DNA of 64,000 nt, taken from positions 1,172,501-1,236,500 of the forward strand of contig NC_014926.1 of the NCBI RefSeq assembly GCF_000185805.1, given 5' to 3'. The DNA comes from Thermovibrio ammonificans HB-1 (GTDB lineage: Bacteria > Aquificota > Aquificia > Desulfurobacteriales > Desulfurobacteriaceae). The notes under the pieces are model-generated. The model had not been told where the DNA came from, searched no databases, and worked only from the letters and a program-made list of their open reading frames with translations. The position numbers and the translations under genes are program-made. Each line of letters starts with the position of its first letter. Within the stretch, counting starts at the first letter, position 1. Positions 54,409-64,000 of the stretch are shown here, one piece after another.

Positions 54409-55989
54409 TTGAGCGAGAAGTTCTACGTAACAACCCCAATATACTACGTTAACGATAAACCCCACCTGGGACACGCCTACACAACAACGGCAGCCGACGT
54501 TGTTGCAAGGTTCAACAGGTTCCTCGGAAGGGACGTATTCTTCCTGACGGGAACCGACGAACACGGCCAGAAGATTCAGCAGGCGGCCGAGAAGATGGGG
54601 ATGTCTCCCAAGGAGTTCGTAGACCGGCTCGTGCCTGTTTTTAAGAAGCTCTGGGAGGTTCTCAACATCTCCTACGACCACTTCATAAGAACAACCGACC
54701 CGGAGCACGTAAAGGCGGTTCAACACATCTTTATGAAGTGTTACGAGAACGGAGACATATACCTCGGTGAGTATGAAGGGTGGTACTGTATCCCCTGCGA
54801 AACCTACTACACCGAAAAAGACCTCATAGACGGTAAACTCTGTCCCGCCTGCAAGAGGGAAGTAACGAGGGTAAAAGAGGAAAGCTACTTCTTCAGGCTC
54901 AGCAAATACCAAGACAAACTCCTTGAGCTCTACGAAAAGAACCCCGACTTCATAGGGCCCGAGTTCCGCAGGAACGAAGTTATCAACTTCGTTAAACAGG
55001 GTCTCAAGGATTTATCAATCTCAAGGACCAGCTTTAGCTGGGGCATTCCGGTTCCCATAAACGAAAAGCACGTTATCTACGTGTGGTTCGACGCCCTCAC
55101 GAACTACCTTACCGCAGTAGGCTACCCGGACGATACAGAGAGACTCAACCGCTACTGGCCGGCCGACCTCCACTTGGTCGGTAAAGACATTTTAAGGTTC
55201 CACGCCGTTTACTGGCCGGCGTTCCTGATGTCCGCAGGCCTTCCGGTTCCGAAGAGGGTCTTTGCCCACGGCTGGTGGACTGTTGAAGGCGAGAAGATGA
55301 GTAAATCTAAGGGAAACGTGGTAGACCCCTTCGAGGTTGTGGAGAAGTTCGGCGTAGACCAGGTCAGGTTCTTCCTCTTCAGAGAAGTCTCCTTCGGACT
55401 CGACGGCGACTTCAGCTACGAGAAGCTGGTGGCAAGGATAAACGGCGAACTTGCAAACGACCTGGGCAACCTGTTCAACAGAACCCTCTCTATGCTGAAG
55501 AAGTACAGGAAGAGCGTTGTCCCCGAGCCGAAAGGGGAGTTTGACGAGCTCGATAAGAAAATAGCGAATAAAGCCCTTGCAACGCTGAAGGCCCTCAAAG
55601 AGCTTATCCCCAGGGCCGAGCTCTCAAAAGCCCTGGACGAGATATGGCAGTTTGTGGGCTTTGTTAACTACTACATAGACAGAAGGGCACCCTGGAGTCT
55701 GAAGAAGGAGGGGAAAGACGCAGAGCTTGACACGGTTCTCTACAACATGGTTGAGGCCCTGAGGTTCATCACCGCCTTCCTCTACCCGTACATGCCAGCT
55801 TCAGCCGAGAAGATGGTTCAGCTCCTCAAACTGGATACAAAGGCCCAAGAACTCCGGGCGGAGCAGTTTGAGAGCTGGGGCGGAATAGAGCCAGGAAGGG
55901 AAGTTGAGAAGGGAGGAATCCTCTTCCCGCGCATAGAGTTCAACCCCGAAACGGGAGAAGTTAAGCTGGCAAAAACAAAAAAAGGTTAA
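54409..55989 (+). CDS. metG: Methionyl-tRNA synthetase
   Basis: Class I enzyme of 526 residues. It shows the HIGH-type motif in PHLGHAYTTTAADVVARF, the zinc knuckle CIPCETYYTEKDLIDGKLCPAC (two CxxC pairs), the KMSKS motif in GEKMSKSKGNVVDPFEV and an anticodon-binding helical domain. The C-terminal tRNA-binding EMAP domain seen in dimeric forms is absent, as in other short forms; a separate beta subunit may exist elsewhere. The TTG start follows CAAGGAGGCTCGGTC, an excellent ribosome-binding site. Confidence 0.95.
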   Translation: MSEKFYVTTPIYYVNDKPHLGHAYTTTAADVVARFNRFLGRDVFFLTGTDEHGQKIQQAAEKMGMSPKEFVDRLVPVFKKLWEVLNISYDHFIRTTDPEHVKAVQHIFMKCYENGDIYLGEYEGWYCIPCETYYTEKDLIDGKLCPACKREVTRVKEESYFFRLSKYQDKLLELYEKNPDFIGPEFRRNEVINFVKQGLKDLSISRTSFSWGIPVPINEKHVIYVWFDALTNYLTAVGYPDDTERLNRYWPADLHLVGKDILRFHAVYWPAFLMSAGLPVPKRVFAHGWWTVEGEKMSKSKGNVVDPFEVVEKFGVDQVRFFLFREVSFGLDGDFSYEKLVARINGELANDLGNLFNRTLSMLKKYRKSVVPEPKGEFDELDKKIANKALATLKALKELIPRAELSKALDEIWQFVGFVNYYIDRRAPWSLKKEGKDAELDTVLYNMVEALRFITAFLYPYMPASAEKMVQLLKLDTKAQELRAEQFESWGGIEPGREVEKGGILFPRIEFNPETGEVKLAKTKKG

Positions 55990-55994
55990 ATTTG

Positions 55995-56014
55995 CGGCGG
56001 GGCCATCCCCGCCG
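55995..56014. terminator. Hairpin between convergent metG and the GH114-like gene
   Basis: A perfect 8-bp stem CGGCGGGG/CCCCGCCG with loop CCAT. Read on the minus strand it is followed by CAAATTTAACCTTTTTTTG, which resembles an intrinsic terminator, so it most likely ends the minus-strand operon and may also serve metG. Confidence 0.65.
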
Positions 56015-56015
56015 A

Positions 56016-58080
<2,065 letters not shown>

Positions 58081-59091
58081 CTATCTCTTTATGACTCTGG
58101 CAAGCTCTTTGATTTTCTGGTAAAGCTCGGGAAGCCTGTCTACAAGGGCCTGGATTCTGCGCCACTCCTTGTAAGGCCTTGCCGGAAAGCCTGCATAGGT
58201 GCCCGGCTCCTTAATGCTCTTTGTGATACCGGCCTTTGCGGCAACGGTTACGTTGCTGGCTATCTCTATATGGCCGGCAACCCCCACCTTACCGGCAAGA
58301 GTAACAAAGTCGCCTATTTTCGTGCTCCCCGAGATTCCAACCTGGGAAACGATAAAACAGTACCTACCTATCTTAACGTTGTGGCCTATCTGAACGAGGT
58401 TGTCTATTTTGGTGCCCTCGCCGATTACCGTATCACCAATCGTTCCCCTGTCTATGGTGGTGTTGGCCCCTATCTCGACGAGGTCCTCTATAACAACGCC
58501 GCCGGTTTGGGGGATTTTGTATATCTTCTTCTCCTCCTTGCTGAAGGCGTAGCCGAAACCGTCGGAACCTACAACCGCGCCGGCGTGAATCCTTACGGCC
58601 CTGCCTATCTTCACCCGGTCGTAAATTTTTACCCCGGGGAACAGAACGGTTCCGTCGCCTATACGGCAGTTACGCCCCACGTAGACCCCGGGGAAGAGGT
58701 AAACCTCTCTGCCTATAACGGTTCCCTCGCCGATGTAAACGTTGGGGCCTATGTAACAGTCTTTCCCGATTTCTACACCTTCGCAGATGTGGGCGCTGTC
58801 GGACACGCCCGGGGCGGGCAGAGTTTCCGGGTTGAAAAGGTCTAAGAGCTTGGCGAAGGCCACGTAAGGCTCTTTACAGACGAGCTGAGGAAGCTCAAGA
58901 CCTTCTATAGGCTCGCCGACGAGAACGGCCGAAGCCTTTGTGCTTTTAAGGAATTTTCTGTACTTAGGATTTGTCAGGAAAGTTATCTGCCCAGGCCCGG
59001 CAGAGTGGATTTCGGCAACGCCTTTTATGGTAACGGAGTCGTCGCCTATAACCCTGCAGCCGAGAACCTGGGCTATCTCCCCTAACCTCAT
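58081..59091 (-). CDS. lpxD: UDP-3-O-(3-hydroxyacyl)glucosamine N-acyltransferase
   Basis: Third step of lipid A synthesis. The 336-residue product has the N-terminal LpxD domain ([44 protein letters not shown]) and a long left-handed beta-helix of hexapeptide repeats. The catalytic His is expected in [11 protein letters not shown] (about 240), and DGFGY near 185 is the acyl-binding region. It overlaps the ompH gene by 4 nt. Confidence 0.95.
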   Translation of the reverse strand: MRLGEIAQVLGCRVIGDDSVTIKGVAEIHSAGPGQITFLTNPKYRKFLKSTKASAVLVGEPIEGLELPQLVCKEPYVAFAKLLDLFNPETLPAPGVSDSAHICEGVEIGKDCYIGPNVYIGEGTVIGREVYLFPGVYVGRNCRIGDGTVLFPGVKIYDRVKIGRAVRIHAGAVVGSDGFGYAFSKEEKKIYKIPQTGGVVIEDLVEIGANTTIDRGTIGDTVIGEGTKIDNLVQIGHNVKIGRYCFIVSQVGISGSTKIGDFVTLAGKVGVAGHIEIASNVTVAAKAGITKSIKEPGTYAGFPARPYKEWRRIQALVDRLPELYQKIKELARVIKR

Positions 59092-59621
59092 CTTCCCGCC
59101 TGCTGATTGTAGAGTTTAATTATGGTATCGGTAAGGTCCAACTTCGGGTCGGCGGCTATAACGCCGGCCTCCCTCGGGTCCAGTATAACGGGGATGTTTT
59201 TTTCCTTGCGGTACTTGCGGATAAGCTCCACAAGTTCCTTGAGTATCTGGTTGGTGTACTTCTGCTCGAGCTGGGCTATTTCGAGCTGGGTCTCCTGCTT
59301 GAACTGCCTTATCTGGCTGAGTTTCTTCTGAAGCTCAAGCTCTTTCTTGTCTTTCTCGGTTTGGCTGAGAACGGGGCTCTGAAGCTCCTTCTGGAGCTTC
59401 CTTACCTCGGCCTCCATCTGCTTGAGCTTCTGCTTCGCCTTGGCTATCTTCGCATCTATCAGGGCCCTTGCCTGCTTACCCTTGTTAGACTCGTTAAGGG
59501 CCCTCTGAAGGTTAACAAAGTAGACTTCGTACTTAACGGCCTCGGCAGCACAAACGGTCGAGTAGGGCGCAAACGTTCCTGCCAAAACCGTAACGGCAAG
59601 TGCCAAAAGCGCTTTTCTCAT
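59088..59621 (-). CDS. OmpH/Skp-family periplasmic chaperone
   Basis: Holds unfolded outer-membrane proteins on the way to BamA. The 177-residue protein has a signal peptide ([25 protein letters not shown]), then [27 protein letters not shown], a long basic/Gln-rich coiled coil ([20 protein letters not shown]), and a C-terminal strand segment with [15 protein letters not shown], as in Skp. It sits between bamA and lpxD, the classical order. Confidence 0.93.
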   Translation of the reverse strand: MRKALLALAVTVLAGTFAPYSTVCAAEAVKYEVYFVNLQRALNESNKGKQARALIDAKIAKAKQKLKQMEAEVRKLQKELQSPVLSQTEKDKKELELQKKLSQIRQFKQETQLEIAQLEQKYTNQILKELVELIRKYRKEKNIPVILDPREAGVIAADPKLDLTDTIIKLYNQQAGR

Positions 59622-59640
59622 ACTCTATCCTCCAATCTCG

Positions 59641-61935
59641 TTAGAAGTAGCTTCCCATGCCGAAGTGCCACTCGGAGGCACTCTCTCCGGGCTTCCTGTC
59701 GAGCTTCCAGCCCAGGTCGAGCCTTATGGGCCCCATCGGCGTCAGTACCCTGAGGCCAACACCGGCCGACTTCCTGAGCCTGCCCAAGTCGTACTTATCC
59801 CACCAGCCTCCTCCAACATCTACAAAGGCTATAAGCCTGAGCATCTTGGTAACGTCGTAACCCAGCTGGAAGTTGAAAATGAGCTCCCTGTTGGCTCCCT
59901 CGGGGTCACCGTTGGAGTCCTTCGGGCCGGCCTCACCCCACTTGAATCCCCTTATAGTGGTATCGCCGCCTACGTAGAACCTGTAGTCTATCGGCAGCCG
60001 GCTCGTTCCGCCGAAGGCGCTCGCGTAGCCGATGCGGGCGTGAACCGAGGCGACGAAGGGAAGTTCCCAGTCAACGGGCAGGTCGTTTAAGTTGAAGTAG
60101 TAAGCGTAGTCGCCAACCAGCTTGTAAAAGTCCCTGTCTCCGCCGAAAACGTTACTGGCCACCTGCAGGGTAGTGCGGAAGTAGGTTCCCCTGTGGGGGA
60201 GGAACCTGTTATCCCTGAGGTCCCGGGAAACAAAGGTGGTAACCATTCCTATACGGTGGGTCCCCTCTTCGCTCTTTACAATGTCGGGGGCCGTATCGCT
60301 TATGTCGGTAATCTTATCCCTCTCTATGAGGTAACCCAGACCTACGTTCCAGTCTTCCCTCCAGCGGCGGCTTACAAGGGCGGAAAAGCCGGTCTTCTTG
60401 GTCGTGTAGGTGAAGTACTCGTACCTGTTGTGGTAGAGGCCCAGAGAGAGGGTCTGGGGCCTGTCGAGCCACCACATATGGTTATAGGAAAGGGAGAAGT
60501 CGAAGACCCTTGAACCGGCCTGCAGGCTGATGGAGCCGGAGTCTCCGGTCCCGAACAGGTTCCCCTTAGAGATGCTCGCCATCGCAACCAGCTTTGAAAC
60601 AGAGCTGTAGCCCGCACCTATAGAGAAAACGCCAGTCAGGCGCTCCTTAACGTCAACGTCTACATCAACCTTGTTAGTTCCCTCAATAACTTTAGGCTTA
60701 ACCTCAACGTTCTCAAAGTAGCCGGTGTTAAAGAGCCTCCTGACGGAGCGCTCAAGGCGAACCGTGTTGAAAACGCCGGTCTCGTAAAGGTCGAGCTCCC
60801 TCCTTATAGTCCTATCCCTCGTAGCCACGTTGCCGTGAATCCTTATCCACCTGATATAGGCCCGCTCACCTTCGTAAATGTGGAAGATAACGTCGGCCGT
60901 GTGCTTATCCGGGTGAAGCCTCACCTCGGGGTTTACAACGGCAAAGATGTAGCCCAGCTCTCCGTACTTTCTGATTATGCGCCTTTTGAGCTCCTCTATA
61001 GCCTTCTGGTTAAACCGCTTACCGGGCCTAACCTTCTTATCAAGCTTCAGGAAATCACGGGCACTGAAGAGCCTGTTGCCCTCAAAGAGTATCTTGCCGA
61101 ACCTGTAGGGCTTACCCTCGTGTTTTATAACGTAAACAACTTTGTAGCAGTTGCCCTTCTCGTGAACAACAACCGGCTTACCCACCTCCACATCGAGGTA
61201 GCCGCGGCTGTAGTAGAGCTTCTTTATCCTCTCCACGTCCTTTTTAAGGTTCTCCTTGGAAAGGGGAGCTGTAAACCGCAGGTGGAGTATAGACTTCTCC
61301 TTGGTAACAAGCACATCCTTTATGTCGCTGGCAGATATGGCCTTGTTGCCCTTTATCTCTGTGTCGCAAACGGTGGCCTGCTTACCCTCGTTTATCACGA
61401 AGGTTGCAACCGCCTTCGTGGGGGAAACCCTCTCTATCGTGTAGTAGACCTCCGTTCCGGAGAAGCCGTGCTTGGCGTAGTAGGCCTTTATCTTCTGAAC
61501 GAGTTTATCGAGGTACTTGTAGCTCAGAGGAGTCTGAAGTTTTGTTTCTTCTCCCTCCTCGGTAACAAGCCCGAGGGCCTTCTTAAGCTTCCGGGAGGAG
61601 ACGTGCTTGTTCCCCTTAAAAACGATGTCGGTAATTATGGGCTTCTCCTTAACAAAGTACCTCAGGATAACGCCCTTTTTACCCTGCTTTACGTCAACCG
61701 ATATGTTCTCGAAGTAGCCGAGCTTAAAGAGGGTTCTTATATCCTTGGCAACCTTCTCGGGTGAAAAAGTTGTTCCGGGCTTTTCGGATATGTAGTAGAG
61801 AATCGTGCTCTTCGGAACGAGCTCGTTGCCTATAACCTCTACTTTCTCAACCTTCTCGCCGACGAACTGCTCTTTAGCAAGGGAAGGGACAAAGAGCGCA
61901 CAGAGAAGGAAAAGGCATAAAAACAGCTTCTTCAT
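59641..61935 (-). CDS. bamA: Outer-membrane protein assembly factor BamA
   Basis: Inserts beta-barrel proteins into the outer membrane. The 764-residue protein has a signal peptide (MKKLFLCLFLLCALFVPSLA), five POTRA repeats over about 25-430 (for example VEVIGNELVPKSTILYYISEKPG and IVFKGNKHVSSRKLKKALG), and a C-terminal Omp85 barrel with the conserved RFYVGGDTTIRGFKWGEAGP, the RGF motif of loop 6, and the terminal strand signature WHFGMGSYF. It leads the bamA-ompH-lpxD-ahcY-GH114 run. Confidence 0.97.
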   Translation of the reverse strand: MKKLFLCLFLLCALFVPSLAKEQFVGEKVEKVEVIGNELVPKSTILYYISEKPGTTFSPEKVAKDIRTLFKLGYFENISVDVKQGKKGVILRYFVKEKPIITDIVFKGNKHVSSRKLKKALGLVTEEGEETKLQTPLSYKYLDKLVQKIKAYYAKHGFSGTEVYYTIERVSPTKAVATFVINEGKQATVCDTEIKGNKAISASDIKDVLVTKEKSILHLRFTAPLSKENLKKDVERIKKLYYSRGYLDVEVGKPVVVHEKGNCYKVVYVIKHEGKPYRFGKILFEGNRLFSARDFLKLDKKVRPGKRFNQKAIEELKRRIIRKYGELGYIFAVVNPEVRLHPDKHTADVIFHIYEGERAYIRWIRIHGNVATRDRTIRRELDLYETGVFNTVRLERSVRRLFNTGYFENVEVKPKVIEGTNKVDVDVDVKERLTGVFSIGAGYSSVSKLVAMASISKGNLFGTGDSGSISLQAGSRVFDFSLSYNHMWWLDRPQTLSLGLYHNRYEYFTYTTKKTGFSALVSRRWREDWNVGLGYLIERDKITDISDTAPDIVKSEEGTHRIGMVTTFVSRDLRDNRFLPHRGTYFRTTLQVASNVFGGDRDFYKLVGDYAYYFNLNDLPVDWELPFVASVHARIGYASAFGGTSRLPIDYRFYVGGDTTIRGFKWGEAGPKDSNGDPEGANRELIFNFQLGYDVTKMLRLIAFVDVGGGWWDKYDLGRLRKSAGVGLRVLTPMGPIRLDLGWKLDRKPGESASEWHFGMGSYF

Positions 61936-61968
61936 TCTGCCCCCACAGTGCGTGGTGGGTAAATATTA

Positions 61969-63123
61969 TCACACGCCCCTTTTCGGAAGGTAAACGCGGA
62001 AACAGGTTCCCTCCCCCTCGCGGGTCTCAACCTCAACCTTACCTCCCATCTTGTCAACGGCCAGCTTCACTATCGAGAGGCCGAGCCCCGTTCCTCCCAG
62101 CTTCCTCGACCTCGAGCGCTCAACCCGGTAAAACCGCTCAAAGATGAAAGGCAGGTGGGACTTAGGAATACCGTAACCGGTATCGCAAACCGATATCTCA
62201 ACCTCCTTGGCGTGCTCCCTGAAGGAGATTTCAATCTCTCCACCGTCCCTGTTGTACTTTATGGCGTTATCTATGAGGTTCTTCAAAACTGCATAGAGCA
62301 TCTTCTCGTCGGCGTAAACGGCCGCCTCCTGGGGAACCGAGAGCTTCACCTTCAGCTGCTTCCTCACTATAAAGTCGGAGAGCCCCTTCAGTATCTCTCT
62401 TACAAGGGGGAGAAGCTCAACTTCCTGGAGCTTCACCGTAAGGTTTGTACTGTCGAGCCTCGAGAGGGTCAGGAAGTCCTCTATGAGCTGCTCCATGAAA
62501 GTAATCCTCTCAAGGGCCCTCTTAACGAAGTGGGAGGCCTTAGGGTTGTTACCACACTCCTCCTCAAGGGCTTCAAGGGAGAGCTTCAGGGCCGCAAGGG
62601 GCGTTTTGAGCTCGTGGGAGGCGTTGGCTATAAAGTCCTTTTTCAGGTTCTCATACTGCTTTATGGGCGTTAAGTCTATGAGGAGCAGAACCTTCTCGTC
62701 CATATCGGAGCCGAAAATTATCTGAACGTAACGGTCTTTAACCTTTTTCTCCTGCCACACCTTGTACTTCTCGTTAAAAGCCTCGTTTATGAGGGAGACT
62801 ATGTCGAAGTTCTTTATCGCCTGGTAGAAGAACTTACCGGTATCCTCGGGCTTTATATCAAGGAGCTCCCTCGCAAACCGGTTGGTGAAAACAATCCTGC
62901 CGTAAGGGTCCATTATCACTATTCCCTCGCGAATGAGCGAGAGGGCACGGGCAAGGAGCTTAGAGCGGTCTACGGGGGGCTCCCGGCGTCGGAGCTCCCG
63001 CCTCAGCCGGCGCATCTGGTTCAGAAGCTCCCTCCTCTTACGCCTCTCGTAGAGAAAAGCAAGAGTGGCAACGGAGAAAAGCAGCACGAGAAATATGACC
63101 AGGGCGGTCAGAACACCTTCCAA
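61969..63123 (-). CDS. PhoR-like membrane sensor histidine kinase
   Basis: The 384-residue protein has one N-terminal membrane helix (about 5-25) and a basic stretch, then a PAS domain (LSLIREGIVIMDPYGRIVFTNRFARELLDI, about 60-175). HisKA has the phospho-accepting His in DFIANASHELKTPLAALKLSLEAL (about 194), and HATPase has boxes NLIDNAIKYNRDGG, CDTGYGIP, FERFYRVE and GGTGLGLSIVKLAVDKMGG. The form is that of PhoR with no periplasmic sensor loop. No response-regulator gene is adjacent in the window. It is divergent from gap. Confidence 0.94.
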   Translation of the reverse strand: MEGVLTALVIFLVLLFSVATLAFLYERRKRRELLNQMRRLRRELRRREPPVDRSKLLARALSLIREGIVIMDPYGRIVFTNRFARELLDIKPEDTGKFFYQAIKNFDIVSLINEAFNEKYKVWQEKKVKDRYVQIIFGSDMDEKVLLLIDLTPIKQYENLKKDFIANASHELKTPLAALKLSLEALEEECGNNPKASHFVKRALERITFMEQLIEDFLTLSRLDSTNLTVKLQEVELLPLVREILKGLSDFIVRKQLKVKLSVPQEAAVYADEKMLYAVLKNLIDNAIKYNRDGGEIEISFREHAKEVEISVCDTGYGIPKSHLPFIFERFYRVERSRSRKLGGTGLGLSIVKLAVDKMGGKVEVETREGEGTCFRVYLPKRGV

Positions 63124-63136
63124 GCCCTAACCCCTT

Positions 63137-63165
63137 TTGAGATTTCACCGTTTAAAGGTTATTAT
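63137..63165 (+). promoter_or_regulatory. gap promoter
   Basis: TTGAGA (63137-63142), a 17-nt spacer and TATTAT (63160-63165) lie 33 nt before the gap ATG, which is preceded by AGGGAGGAGCT. The spacing is ideal. Confidence 0.7.
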
Positions 63166-63188
63166 TGTAGAAAACCAACTATCCATAG

Positions 63189-64000
<812 letters not shown>

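Overview
The window reads as a stretch of chromosome from a thermophilic Gram-negative bacterium, most likely Aquificota and probably the Desulfurobacteriaceae (Thermovibrio/Desulfurobacterium-like). Supporting signs are a divergent, GC-rich 16S rRNA; Lys/Glu/Arg-rich, compact proteins; outer-membrane and LPS genes (bamA, ompH/skp, lpxD, kdsA, porin) next to RNase Y, selB and a sulfur-type molybdoenzyme; and very tight gene packing with many GTG/TTG starts and 1-35 nt overlaps. The family assignment is inference; the partial 16S would settle it.

Layout. 1-1224 is the 5' part of a 16S rRNA gene on the minus strand, with two tandem sigma70-type promoters just past the end of cmk. 1470-6299 is a minus-strand run: cmk, pncB, nth, kdsA, an AT-rich PD-(D/E)XK-like gene, and an RsuA/RluB pseudouridine synthase. 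6365-10571 is a plus-strand run: deoC, ribF, era, two related membrane proteins, a second RsuA-type synthase and a small basic protein. A candidate structured ncRNA (about 10575-10722, minus) and a WYL-type regulator separate this from a long plus-strand housekeeping block, 11890-23789: pheST, zapA, 5-formyl-THF cyclo-ligase, rny, selB, an AEC transporter, a secreted unknown, purT, msrA and a nitrilase-family amidase. Next come proC and a UPF0280 gene, tRNA-Leu(CAA), a 36-residue membrane ORF, thiD, rpiB-glyA, mscS, and groSL under a perfect CIRCE operator.

31318-37316 is a minus-strand respiratory locus. It has a single-chain fusion of a TtrB-like four-cluster ferredoxin to a TtrA-like molybdopterin catalytic subunit, followed by a porin, a small membrane protein and a transglutaminase-like protein. 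A DUF2155 lipoprotein with PxGHPxx repeats follows. 38526-39634 is a 15-repeat CRISPR array with no cas genes in the window. Two of its spacers come from homologous but diverged targets, and one spacer is itself a perfect hairpin. Then come a CBS-domain/scpA pair, a Xer-like protein that has lost most catalytic residues, and a lytic transglycosylase. A second candidate ncRNA (43265-43420, four-way junction) precedes an Mrp ATPase / 45-residue CXXC protein / NapH-like polyferredoxin operon.

The right third (45277-64000) holds suhB, a soluble two-component pair, several unknowns, prfA, an AhbD-like radical SAM enzyme, dapD, metG, a GH114-like protein, ahcY, the envelope cluster lpxD-ompH-bamA, a PhoR-like kinase and the start of gap.

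The items most worth following up are the two unexplained RNA candidates, the fused TtrBA reductase, the related CRISPR spacers, the degenerate Xer protein, and the Mrp/CXXC/polyferredoxin operon.
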